A DNA stretch of 64,000 nucleotides from Bin5 sp022827195 (GCA_965208275.1 OZ242331.1:4030001-4094000); one strand, 5' to 3'; shown: positions 7,669-16,359, counted from the first letter of the stretch. Notes: generated from the letters alone by a model not told the origin. Program-made: numbers and translations.

Positions 7669-8883
7669 ATGACCAGGCCGCCGATTCCCCGCAGCGCCGA
7701 CGACGTAACAGCCCGGTGGATGCAGCAGGCGCTGGGCGCGGGGCGCGCTTCCGGACGTGCCCCGATCAGGGAGATCATCCTCGAAGAGATCGACGCGCGC
7801 GCGGTCGTCATGGGCACGGTCCTGCGCTGCCATCTCACCGGCGAAGAACCTGATGCCGGCATCCCCGCCACGGTTATCGTCAAGCTGCCGGGCACGAACG
7901 CCGGCAATCTGCGCATGAGCAGGCGCCTGCAGATGTTCAGGCGCGAGTACGACTACTACACGCTGGCCGCACCCCTGTCCCCGGTGCGGTCTCCCGCCCT
8001 CCTGTACGGCGACTTTGACAGCGGAAGCAACCGTTTTGTGCTCGTGCTCGAAGACCTGAAAGAGATGCAGACGCTGAGCCAGCTCGAAGGCGCCAGCGCT
8101 GGGCAGGCCAGGATCGCGCTGCGCACGCTCGCCAGGCTGCACGGGACCTTCTGGAACCGCGGTGATCAGCCCCTGCTGAATCGCATCTACGATGTTCTGG
8201 CTGCCAGACGCAGAGCAGCGCTGCAGCTGGCCTATCTGGCCAACCTGCCGCCGGCGCTCGAACGCTTCGGCAGCCTCTTCTCGCCCGCGATGCGCGGTCT
8301 GGCCGAAGCCTACGGACCCCGCATCGCCGCCCACATCGGCGCAGTCGCAGCCGGACCCAGAACGCTGATCCACGGTGATGCACGGCTGGACAACATCCTA
8401 TTCCCCGCGGCGCCTGGAGATGCCGAAGCCGCGGCTGCCCGGGAAGGGCAGGAAGAGGTCGCGCTGATCGACTGGCAGGTCAGCGGGCTGAGCACGCCCC
8501 TATACGACGCGGCCTACTTCCTGGGCAGCAGCGTTACGACCGAAGTCCGCCGCCGCGTCGAGCGCGCGGCCCTCGCAGAGTACACCGAGATCATCCGCAA
8601 TATGGGGGTTGAGGGGTTCACCTTCGACCAGTGCTGGCGCCTCTATCGCGAGTGCACGCTGGGCCGGCTGCTGGCCGCGGTGCTCGTCTGCGGCGGGCTG
8701 GACCTGGGCGACGACCGCGGCCGCGAGATGGCCGAAGTCGGGCTGCAGCGCACCCTCGCCGCAATCGAGGACCTCGACGCGGACGAGTTCCTGCCCGCGC
8801 CGGCCCCACGCTTCAGCCGCGCCGGCGCCTTCGCGGCCCTCTCGCGCGGGGCGTACGGCCTGCTTAAGAGGCTGCGGCAATAG
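7669..8883 (+). CDS. APH/EcKinase-type phosphotransferase family protein
   Basis: A 404-residue protein with the aminoglycoside phosphotransferase/choline kinase fold. The catalytic loop (LIHGDARLDNILF, about residues 237-249) and the metal-binding aspartate in ALIDWQVSG are intact. The N-lobe has TVIVKLPG, with the ATP-anchoring lysine. It belongs to the ecdysteroid-kinase-like or DUF1679-like phosphotransferases acting on small alcohols; true antibiotic resistance is unlikely. The ATG at 7669 follows a GGAG at somewhat long distance. It stands alone between RNase HI and the decayed toxin region; substrate not predictable. Confidence 0.85.
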   Translation: MTRPPIPRSADDVTARWMQQALGAGRASGRAPIREIILEEIDARAVVMGTVLRCHLTGEEPDAGIPATVIVKLPGTNAGNLRMSRRLQMFRREYDYYTLAAPLSPVRSPALLYGDFDSGSNRFVLVLEDLKEMQTLSQLEGASAGQARIALRTLARLHGTFWNRGDQPLLNRIYDVLAARRRAALQLAYLANLPPALERFGSLFSPAMRGLAEAYGPRIAAHIGAVAAGPRTLIHGDARLDNILFPAAPGDAEAAAAREGQEEVALIDWQVSGLSTPLYDAAYFLGSSVTTEVRRRVERAALAEYTEIIRNMGVEGFTFDQCWRLYRECTLGRLLAAVLVCGGLDLGDDRGREMAEVGLQRTLAAIEDLDADEFLPAPAPRFSRAGAFAALSRGAYGLLKRLRQ

Positions 8884-8960
8884 GAGATCGGCCTGGTCCG
8901 CAAACGCGCCGCGAACAGAACTGTCGGCGCAATCCGGTTCCCATGATAGACCAGGGCGCG

Positions 8961-8988
8961 GTGACCATGGTCATAACCATGCTATAAT
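8961..8988 (+). promoter_or_regulatory. Promoter with embedded operator for the Phd-type TA module
   Basis: A GTGACC -35-like box (8961-8966) and consensus TATAAT (8983-8988) are 16 nt apart. Between them lies a perfect inverted repeat CATGGT-CATA-ACCATG (8966-8981). This is the expected position and shape of an antitoxin autoregulatory operator. The open frame with a strong GAGGGGAGG ribosome-binding site begins 30 nt downstream. Confidence 0.7.
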
Positions 8989-9018
8989 GCGGTCAACTTA
9001 GCACGAGGGGAGGACAAC

Positions 9019-9301
9019 ATGCCGACCGAAAGCGATAAAGCGACAGGCCCCCCGCACGATCAAGGCGTCCGAATTCAAAGCCAAGTGTCTCAAGCTGATG
9101 GACGAAGTGGCCGAGAGCGGCGAAGAAATCGTGATCACGAAGAACGGCCGCCCGGTATCGCGCCTGCTGCCGTACAGGGACAATACGGAGATGGCCTTCG
9201 GCCGCAATCGGGAGAATATCCGTATCCTTGGTGACATCGTAGAACCAATGCCGGCAGAATGGTTCGACACGCCGGGGGACACTGAAGAGGATCTGTATTG
9301 A
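9019..9301 (+). pseudogene. Phd/YefM-type antitoxin, frameshifted in a C6 tract
   Basis: The ATG at 9019 has an excellent GAGGGGAGG ribosome-binding site, but its frame leads to a non-homologous peptide. The antitoxin body lies in another frame: TIKASEFKAKCLKLMDEV then GEEIVITKNGRPVSRLLPYR (about 9058-9180), the DNA-binding fold of Phd/YefM antitoxins, ending at TGA 9299-9301 after an acidic tail. The body frame has no start codon until the internal ATG at 9098. Removing one C from the six-C run near 9050 would join both parts as MPTESDKATGPRTIKASEF. So this is a one-base frameshift: a sequencing error, a phase-variable tract or a real null. The toxin start overlaps the stop codon (TTGA). Confidence 0.8.
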
Positions 9302-9643
9302 TACTCCTCGATACACACGTCCTGATATGGCAAGAGCAAGGTGATCTTCGTTTCCAATCAACGCAGCGACATCATCACCGCCGACAACATCCGCGGCGCG
9401 CCCGACCTGGTTGTCGAAGTCCTCTCACCAGCCACCGCCGAGCGCGACAGGACGATCAAGCTCGACCTCTATGCCCAATACGGCGTCCAGGAGCACTGGA
9501 TCGTAGACTCCGACACAAAGTCGATCACCGTGCTTGTGCGCGGCGAGAACGGTTTTGACGTCGCCGGCATCTACGCAGAGGACCATACGCCGCGCTCGCC
9601 TTCGCTGGCAGGCTTCGACATCGCGCTGCAAGAACTGTTTTGA
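9298..9643 (+). pseudogene. VapC (PIN toxin) stub joined to a Uma2/DUF820 nuclease C-terminal fragment
   Basis: A TTG at 9298 overlapping the antitoxin stop begins ILLDTHVLIW, the first strand and first catalytic aspartate of a PIN-domain ribonuclease. After about 14 codons the similarity ends abruptly. From about 9341, in another frame, runs VIFVSNQRSDIITADN, GAPDLVVEVLSPATAERDR and HWIVDSDTKSI. This is the C-terminal half of a Uma2-family (DUF820, PD-(D/E)XK-like) protein, ending at 9643. Neither partner is whole: the PIN domain lacks its other acids and Uma2 lacks about 90 N-terminal residues. A deletion joined two genes that were once separate; both are presumably non-functional. Confidence 0.75.
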
Positions 9644-9920
9644 ACTGCAGAGTCAGAAGAGCTTTTGTGCCGTGCGCTCCCCGCCTGCGGCCCTCCACTA
9701 ACCGTCGCGCAGACCCAACCCCTTCCAATAGCAAGAGCCCCCGCTGCCACTACGACATCGAAGGCTCTCTCTTACGGCGCCCGCCCGATAAAAGTAAGAG
9801 GCAGGACGCCGGCTCGGAGGCTACTCTGCGCCAACGCAACAGCGCCCGAACCTGTCTACCACCGATAAGTCAGCGCCGGCGCTGTTGACGGACCTCCCAA
9901 GTCTATCCGCGCTATCCCGG
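9644..9920. other. Intergenic stretch, nothing recognised
   Basis: Open frames here have no ribosome-binding site and no recognisable domain. It separates the Uma2 fragment from the end of a minus-strand SH3b remnant. Confidence 0.5.
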
Positions 9921-10437
9921 TCAGCGAGCCGAGACGGTCTTGACCAGATCGCGCGCCACCCAGACCGGCCTGTCCATCCCGACGACCTCGATTTCGACCC
10001 GGGCCCCCGACGGGTCGACACCGGTGATCTTGGCCCAGGTCCCCTTGGGCAGAATCGTGACCGCGTCATACTCCATGCCCGGCCCCGCCTGGGCGAAGAC
10101 CGCGCGCGGCGGGATCAGCACCGCGGGCTGCGCGCCGACCTCCTGCCAGTTTACACGTCCGATGCCCACCAGCGAGTCGCTGACCTGCACCATCTAGCGG
10201 TAAAGCCAGTAGAGCGAGGAATAGCCCTCCATCTCCACCAGGAACCAGTTCTCGCCCGGGTCGATTCCGTAGATGCGCGCCTGCGTGCCCTGCGGAACGA
10301 CCGCGGCGACCTCGTAGTCGGTGCCCGGGCCGGTGCGCACATTCATGGTGATGGGCAGCGAACCGTCCACCCTGGTCATCTGCCGCGGCGCCCAGACGAG
10401 AGCGTCCAACCCGGGCAGCTCGATGTCAGAAAGGGGC
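9921..10437 (-). pseudogene. SH3b-domain protein remnant with an in-frame TAG
   Basis: On the minus strand one frame encodes two bacterial SH3 repeats split by a TAG at 10194-10196. The first repeat contains MNVRTGPGTDYEVAAVVPQG, the second GPGMEYDAVTILPKGTWAK and DRPVWVARDLVK, ending at TGA 9921-9923. The frame is also closed upstream by TAG near 10439, where the sequence (DIELPGLDALVWAP) still resembles the end of another SH3 unit. The intact relative at 12288-13301 has the same order (LPDLDQPAWLSRAY). I read this as the broken C-terminal part of a cell-envelope SH3b protein. Normal genes nearby end in TAG, so general recoding is not likely. Confidence 0.7.
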
Positions 10438-10874
10438 TATCGCCAGATTGGGGCCAATCAGTCTCAGGCCCTCGCCCACAGTTCGACGAAAAACCCGGAC
10501 CCTCGCCGCTTACCGCAACCACTGCACATTTCTACCTTTGTGCTGCATTGCCGTAGCCCTGTCTCAGCTCCGCGTCGCCGTATGAGCCGGCGACTCTGCG
10601 CGTACGCCGTCTGCACCGTCAGGTCTTTCGCGCCGTTGCGAAAATTCAAGAAGGTTGACCTGTCCCCGACATGGCAAATGTCGTAAACCTTCATAAACAG
10701 TGTCGTCCTCGTGAACAACAAGTGTCTTGCCGAAATGTCCCGATTTCGGAAGATCATAATATCAATTTTGGGAGATTGTTCACTTTATGTCGGGTTACGG
10801 GATGCTAAAATTTGTTGTGAGGAGGGATGCCAGTGACTGCACAGCGGACCTGGCCTTAGAGAACGGAGGAAGTA
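10438..10874. other. Intergenic region upstream of the MmyB-like regulator
   Basis: No convincing gene. A minus-strand open frame at 10464-10757 has no domain I recognise and no good start signal. The last 100 bases are AT-richer than the surroundings and should hold the promoter of the regulator at 10875; I could not settle on a convincing -35/-10 pair. Confidence 0.5.
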
Positions 10875-11780
10875 GTGGATCGCAAGATGTTCGGTAGAGT
10901 CGTGGCCGCGCTTCGCAGGGAGCAGATTGACTTTGCCAGCGGCGGCAGTTGGAGCCAGAGGATACTGGCTGATGAAACCGGGTTGACAACAAGAATCGTT
11001 GGAAAAATCGAGCGAGGCACCCAAATGCGGCTGGACAGAGGGACGCTGCGAGAACTGGCGCGGGCCTTCAAACTTACGTCACTGGAACGTCGCGAGTTCT
11101 TCGCCATGGCCAGCGAGATTGCCGACGAAGAGATCGTGCGCGAGGACCTCGATCACCACGATGTCTTTGCCAGAGTATGGACGCTTCTGAGCACACTCTG
11201 CACACCTGCCTTCCTTATGGACCCCTACGGCGACCTGGTCGGCGTCAACCGCGCTGTCCTCGCCTTTCATGACTTCAACTGGGCCCAGTGCAACGCCGCC
11301 AGGAGAACCGCCGGCGGCGCCAATGTGTTGACGCTGCTGCTTGCGCCTGATGCGCCACTGCGGAGAGTGCTGGGGCACGGATGGTACTCAATCGCTCTGG
11401 CCAACATGCGGCAGTGGCGGGTTACAACGCTGCGTTACCGCCATACGACTCGCTTTCGCAGACTTTTCGCCGTCCTGTCGGGCTTCCCTGATTTTCAGAC
11501 TCTGTGGGCGGCCAGCCGTGGACGCGCCGAAGACGAATACAGCCGCTTGCGCAGCCACTATTACACGCACAGTGTGCACGGGCCTGTGGCGTACGCGGTC
11601 TTCACAAACATCAGCCTGAGCGCCTACGGCGACCTCTATCTTTCTACGCTCGTTCCCCAGGACCGGGGCACGGTGGCGCTGTTTCAGAAACTGTCGGACA
11701 AGAGCAACCGCGCCTTGGCTGTCATGCCCTGGCCCGATCCCAACTTGCAAGCGGACGGCCAGGAGAATCCTTCAGGCTGA
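10875..11780 (+). CDS. XRE-family regulator with MmyB-like ligand-binding domain
   Basis: A 301-residue transcription regulator. Residues about 8-70 form a helix-turn-helix (SQRILADETGLTTRIVGKIERG), residues about 95-260 a PAS-like MmyB/MLTR ligand-binding domain (PAFLMDPYGDLVGVNRAVLAF, a hallmark of the family). MmyB-type regulators are reported to bind small hydrophobic ligands and often control neighbouring oxidoreductase or transport genes. The GTG start at 10875 follows GGAGG at 5 nt. It stands alone and ends in a strong terminator; flanking genes are decayed, so its target is not evident. The first lines of the helix-turn-helix are somewhat longer than usual. Confidence 0.85.
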   Translation: MDRKMFGRVVAALRREQIDFASGGSWSQRILADETGLTTRIVGKIERGTQMRLDRGTLRELARAFKLTSLERREFFAMASEIADEEIVREDLDHHDVFARVWTLLSTLCTPAFLMDPYGDLVGVNRAVLAFHDFNWAQCNAARRTAGGANVLTLLLAPDAPLRRVLGHGWYSIALANMRQWRVTTLRYRHTTRFRRLFAVLSGFPDFQTLWAASRGRAEDEYSRLRSHYYTHSVHGPVAYAVFTNISLSAYGDLYLSTLVPQDRGTVALFQKLSDKSNRALAVMPWPDPNLQADGQENPSG

Positions 11781-11848
11781 TCTTATGGGTGTTTGGGATG
11801 TAGCCGGCCCGGTCAGCCTAGAAATGCCGGAATGAGGAGAAATTGAGA

Positions 11849-11885
11849 GGCCCTCGCTGTCACTGTTGACAGCGAGGGCCTTCTG
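11849..11885 (+). terminator. Rho-independent terminator after the MmyB-like regulator
   Basis: A perfect 14-bp stem GGCCCTCGCTGTCA / TGACAGCGAGGGCC (11849-11862 and 11867-11880) with a CTGT loop, followed by TTCTGATTT. The weak T tract limits certainty about efficiency. Placed between convergent units, it may act in both directions. Confidence 0.8.
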
Positions 11886-11945
11886 ATTTACGCCCGCACG
11901 GATGCGATAGATGACAGTCGATTTTCAAGTAATCGTTTCGCGCCC

Positions 11946-12287
11946 TCAGCGCGTGCCGTCGTCGCTACGCGGCGCCGCCGATGCCAGACCGCCTCCCGGC
12001 CGCGGCCTCGAACTGTACGTACCGGCCGCCCCCGGGTCGATCTCCACCTCCGCCACCTCACGCGCGCCACTGCTCGTCCCGCACCACGCCGATATCAGGC
12101 TACTCCCCGTCATTGTACTGAAACGCAGGCTCTTCGCGTTCTCCGCCGACGATACCGTCACCGTCTCCAGCGATAGGTAGGTGTCGCTCTCCGTGTCGGT
12201 GCGGCGATAGAGATTGTACAGCTGGCCGCAGACGCTCGCATCGACCCAGCTCACCTCGAGATCGACGCCGCCCGCATCCCGCAGCGA
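11946..12287 (-). pseudogene. C-terminal continuation of the SH3b protein beyond an in-frame TAG
   Basis: Directly after the TAG that ends the 12288-13301 gene, the same frame stays open for about 113 codons: SLRDAGGVDLEVSWVDASV, then CGQLYNLYRRTD and AEVEIDPGAAGTYSS, ending at TGA 11946. The composition is protein-like (aromatic and hydroxyl-rich, with a paired-cysteine appearance), unlike a random frame. The simplest reading is that the TAG is a nonsense mutation cutting off a C-terminal domain. Readthrough is the alternative. No known domain recognised in the extension. Confidence 0.55.
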
Positions 12288-13301
12288 CTACGCCACCGTG
12301 ATCCAACCCAGCAATCCCGTCGAAGGTCCCTCCCCCATCGCAATCCTGACCAGGTTCGACAGCGTACCGCCAGCCACCTTGATGTAGGCCCGCGACAGCC
12401 ACGCCGGCTGGTCCAGATCTGGCAGGTTCACACGGTTCCATTCGCCCTGCGCGTCGCTACCCGTGATCTGCGCCCACGTCCCCTGCGGCAATGTCGTCAG
12501 GATCTCGTACTGTGTGCCCGGACCGGCGCGCTCATTCATCTGCCCGGGCTGGATGACCGCGTACGGGTCGGTTGTCTGCTGCGACGTCTGGAGCTGCGGC
12601 GAATTGCCAAAGGGCGAGGTCCCACCCGGCGTACCGCCATCACCGCCGCCTGTTGTGCCGCCGCCTGTTGTGCCATCGCCGCCAGACGATAGCCTCGGTA
12701 TGGGCGTAGATGTGGACGGAGGTGGCCGCGCGATGACTTGAAACTCAGCTGTCCGGATGGTTACCGCAACCTTGTCGGAACCCGCAAGGATGCCCTTCAG
12801 CGTATACAAGCCAACCGGACAGTTCGTAGGAATAACATTTTGACTGTACCCGATCACGCTCGACACTCCGGTTCCCTGCGAAAAACTCCGCCGCCCGCCC
12901 GCACAACATCTGCTTGTTTCATTGGTCGTATCACGTTCGTATACGTATCTGCGGTAGTAACAAGGGTCGTCGAACGATGTACTGTGCGGCCCACCGTCAT
13001 TCATATCGCACGTAATTCTTTGAAAGTGCCAGAAGGTATATTGCGCCAGCGACTGTCCCTGCTGCGTGACACCATTGTGGGAGTTCAGGTTAATGTTGAC
13101 TAGCGGCACATGATCTGCGTAGGCCTTCTTGGCATTGGACGCGATGAGTACGGTCATAGCAGCAAGCAACAGTGCCCCAACCCCAACAGAGAGGATGGAT
13201 CGGCCCTCTGGTTCGCATTCAAATCGTCTCCACCTCTCTCTTGTCGGCGAGCTTTCCTGCTGAGCGCATAAGCAGTGAACAGTCTCACTCGGTCCTGCCA
13301 A
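12288..13301 (-). CDS. Membrane-anchored SH3b-domain protein, probably truncated by TAG
   Basis: A 337-codon minus-strand frame. Residues about 36-62 are an uncleaved or cleaved signal segment (ILSVGVGALLLAAMTVLIAS then AYADH), followed by a cysteine-containing extracellular region with no recognised fold (about 65-200). A Gly/Thr-rich linker (GGDGTTGGGTTGGGDGG) and one SH3b repeat (MNERAGPGTQYEILTTLPQG to DQPAWLSRAYIKV) complete it. SH3b domains usually bind cell-wall or other surface ligands. The TTG start is uncertain: a better ribosome-binding site (AGAGGTGGAG) precedes an ATG in a different frame, hinting at an N-terminal frameshift. It ends at a TAG after which the frame stays open. Confidence 0.6.
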   Translation of the reverse strand: MAGPSETVHCLCAQQESSPTRERWRRFECEPEGRSILSVGVGALLLAAMTVLIASNAKKAYADHVPLVNINLNSHNGVTQQGQSLAQYTFWHFQRITCDMNDGGPHSTSFDDPCYYRRYVYERDTTNETSRCCAGGRRSFSQGTGVSSVIGYSQNVIPTNCPVGLYTLKGILAGSDKVAVTIRTAEFQVIARPPPSTSTPIPRLSSGGDGTTGGGTTGGGDGGTPGGTSPFGNSPQLQTSQQTTDPYAVIQPGQMNERAGPGTQYEILTTLPQGTWAQITGSDAQGEWNRVNLPDLDQPAWLSRAYIKVAGGTLSNLVRIAMGEGPSTGLLGWITVA

Positions 13302-13964
13302 TGGAGCATTCGCCGGATTTGGAGAGTCCTTAACAGAGGCCGCCGCTGATTCCGGGGGAACGGAGAAGCGGCAGCTGCCAAGCAGAGAACGCGTTGCAAA
13401 GCGAGTGCGTGCCGTTATGCGGTTGTGGAAAAAAGGGAGGCGGGAAAATGAGCTGCTCGAAAAAATCTACGTGGAGAACAGGGTCCCCCGATTGCAGTAG
13501 GACCGGAGCTTCGCTCCCTGGACTATTGAGGATGTGGAACGGGGTCAGGCTTCGATCGTCTCCGCAGTAGTGAAACCGCTCCTCGCGGCGGTCGCTTTCG
13601 TATGTTCTTTAGAACAATAATGAGAAGTAAGCTTCGATAATTCCTCGCCAATTCGGCGCGTAGGGCAAAGTGAACAGTTAATCGACTGATTGGCTCGGTC
13701 ATTCATCAGAGCAGCGGCCGTTTGGCGATTCGGGAAAGCAGGCGTGCGACCGGCGGCGCGACTATTTCCGTCTGCCGGCGTGAAGGGATGCCGATGAGGG
13801 GTACTATTGAACGGTACGGCGAAATCGTTTATGATCCTTGCCGCCACGTCCGGCCACCAGACACCGATTGATAACGGTGTCGAAGCGGCGAGGTGACAAG
13901 GGTCGCAAGAGGCAGGTCTAGGCGAAGGAAGGGGCGGCGCGATTGCGTGAGGGGGATTGAGCAG
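13302..13964. other. Intergenic stretch of about 660 bases, no gene recognised
   Basis: The longest open frame (13545-13847, minus) has no recognised motif or start signal. The right end provides the GAGGGG ribosome-binding site of the gene at 13965. It should contain divergent promoters for the flanking genes, but I see no clean consensus boxes. Confidence 0.45.
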
Positions 13965-14876
13965 ATGGGCGATTGCAGATATTGCGGGAAGTCGGCCGGC
14001 TTCTTACGCAAAGAACATAAAGAGTGCGAAGCGGCTTATGAACGGGGACGGGAGATGATCAGGGAGAGTTGCCTGGAGGCGGCGCTGTACGGCATTGGCG
14101 TCGATCAGCTTCCCGACCGGGTCCGAGCGATCGCGGCGTCCGCATACATCGACAGTTCGGCGTCGTCGGTGGCCCAAAGCCTGGCCGCGGGTTGGGGGCA
14201 GGCGGTCGAGGCGGCGATGGAGGACCACTTTCTGTCGAACGAGGAAAAACGGGCGCTCAACCGCTACCGCGCCCAGTACAATCTCGGCGCGGGGCAGCTC
14301 AACCGCGGCGGCCACTTCTCGCTGTTCAGGATGATGTCGCTGCTGAACGCGCTCAGCGAACAGGGCCTGGTGCCCCGGTTCGAGCGTCGCGGGTTGCGGC
14401 TGCCGTTCAACCTGATGAAGAGCGAGGAGATGCTTTGGCTCTTCGACGGCGTGGACTACCTGGAAGAGGTGACGCAGCGCGAGTTCCGCGGTGGCTCGCT
14501 CGGCGTCAGTTTCCGCGTCGCCAAGGGTGTCTATCTGCGGCCCAGTGCGTTTCGGGGCCGCCCAGTGGCGTCGACTTCGATGCAGCATACCGACTCAGGT
14601 GTACTCGGCATCACGACGAAACATATCTACTTCAAGGGGCAGCGAAAAAGTTTTCGGGTCCGGCTGGAGAAAATTATATCCTTCGATCCTTATCAGGACG
14701 GACTGGGCATCATGCGGGACACGGCGCGGGCGAAGCCGGAGATGTTCAGGATGGACGCGACCGACGCCTGGTTTCTTCTGAACATCATCGACGCGGTGAT
14801 GAGCATGGACACGATCAAGCTGCCCAAGGCGGGTGCGCCGACGCTGGACGACCTCGTTGACCAGGACCTCGTTTGA
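13965..14876 (+). CDS. Uncharacterised protein with N-terminal zinc-ribbon-like motif and PH-like C-terminal part
   Basis: A 303-residue protein I do not recognise as a named family. It begins with a candidate zinc site (CRYCGKSAGFLRKEHKEC: C-x2-C, then H-x2-C, residues 4-21), continues with a helical, glutamate/arginine-rich middle, and ends with a beta-rich segment (DSGVLGITTKHIYFKGQRKS then LEKIISFDPYQDGLGI, about 210-260). That segment resembles bacterial PH/GRAM-like domains. The ATG at 13965 places the zinc motif at the N-terminus and follows GAGGGG; 24 arginine-rich codons upstream are excluded. It lies 31 nt before the next gene, so both are probably co-transcribed with the broken toxin that follows. 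Confidence 0.7.
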   Translation: MGDCRYCGKSAGFLRKEHKECEAAYERGREMIRESCLEAALYGIGVDQLPDRVRAIAASAYIDSSASSVAQSLAAGWGQAVEAAMEDHFLSNEEKRALNRYRAQYNLGAGQLNRGGHFSLFRMMSLLNALSEQGLVPRFERRGLRLPFNLMKSEEMLWLFDGVDYLEEVTQREFRGGSLGVSFRVAKGVYLRPSAFRGRPVASTSMQHTDSGVLGITTKHIYFKGQRKSFRVRLEKIISFDPYQDGLGIMRDTARAKPEMFRMDATDAWFLLNIIDAVMSMDTIKLPKAGAPTLDDLVDQDLV

Positions 14877-14907
14877 GAAGGCCGACAGACAGAAGGAGGT
14901 CACGCAG

Positions 14908-15321
14908 ATGAATCGACTGTATCTCACGTTTGAAGGACCGCACGTGGACGAAGATGCTCTCCTTTACGGCTGGCTCAAAGAGGTGAACCGGCACACTGGC
15001 ACGGCTCAACTGCACGACTACAGCAGCTCATACGTGCGCCTGCGTTTTGGGGACGCGTACGCGCAGGACATGAAACGTCTGGCGACACAGTTTGTAGAGA
15101 TAAGAGGCCGCGGGCGATTCAGCCAAAGCGGAGACTGGACGACTGTCGGCGTGGAAGAGATAACCGCTACGCGCGCATTGGGCGAGCCCTTTGATATGGA
15201 GCAATTCTTGAACGATCCAAATCCGAAAACGTTCGATTCGGATAACCTGGTTACCGCCAGCGAGCCGTTCGACGTGGATGAGTTCGTCCGCAACATCCAC
15301 GCCGACCGTGACGAGGGCTGA
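14908..15321 (+). CDS. Small protein upstream of a PIN toxin; possible antitoxin
   Basis: A 137-residue acidic protein starting MNRLYLTFEGPHVDEDALL, with YAQDMKRLATQFVEIRGRG and two similar acidic C-terminal segments (GEPFDMEQFLNDP and SEPFDVDEFVRNI). The ATG at 14908 has a near-perfect AGAAGGAGGT ribosome-binding site. A PIN-domain start codon follows 14 nt after its stop, the usual arrangement of an antitoxin with its toxin, but no known antitoxin fold is evident. The repeated E/D-P-F-D-hydrophobic motif could be a toxin-binding tail. It may equally be an unrelated protein that happens to precede a decayed toxin. Confidence 0.65.
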   Translation: MNRLYLTFEGPHVDEDALLYGWLKEVNRHTGTAQLHDYSSSYVRLRFGDAYAQDMKRLATQFVEIRGRGRFSQSGDWTTVGVEEITATRALGEPFDMEQFLNDPNPKTFDSDNLVTASEPFDVDEFVRNIHADRDEG

Positions 15322-15335
15322 AAGGAATAGTCGAC

Positions 15336-15485
15336 TTGATCGTTCTGGACACCAACGTCGTGTCTTACATTTTCAGTGGAGACGACAGGGCCGCCGCCAC
15401 CGCCATCATGCTGGACTGCCCCCTGGCCTCCCACGACCGGGACTTCAGCGGGATTCCCGGACTCGAGGTAGTGCAAGCCCCTTAG
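15336..15485 (+). pseudogene. PIN-domain toxin with large internal deletion (49 codons left)
   Basis: The TTG at 15336, behind AAAGGA, opens with IVLDTNVVSYIFSGDDRA, the first strand and first catalytic aspartate of a VapC-type PIN ribonuclease. After 18 residues the frame continues with TAIMLDCPLASHDRDFSG and IPGLEVV, which match the last strands of PIN domains including the final acidic residue (HDRDF). About 80 central residues, with the other active-site acids, are missing, yet the reading frame is kept. The join lies in a GCC-repeat (GCCGCCGCC), a plausible slippage or recombination point. It cannot fold as a PIN nuclease. Confidence 0.75.
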
Positions 15486-15618
15486 CCTTATCCGCCGGCC
15501 GGTTTGCGTCGCGCTGCGTAAGGACGTATGATTGCGCGGATATTCGGGGGGAATGGCCAGCGCGCCCGCCGCCGCGCATCTCCGCGGCGGCCAGGCGGGA
15601 AAGGAACGTTGACAACGC

Positions 15619-16359
<741 letters not shown>

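Noticed and set aside
7669..8883. Aminoglycoside resistance gene
   Set aside because: The APH fold and HGD motif are shared with choline- and ecdysteroid-kinase-like enzymes; context and length do not support a resistance enzyme.
10464..10757. Minus-strand 97-codon frame with GDRSTFLNFRNG
   Set aside because: Considered as a transposase fragment, but no transposase motif, terminal repeat or start signal can be shown.
9921..13301. Genome-wide recoding of TAG
   Set aside because: Clear genes in the same window stop at TAG (for example at 3990, 8883 and 15485), so only local nonsense mutations or special readthrough are plausible.
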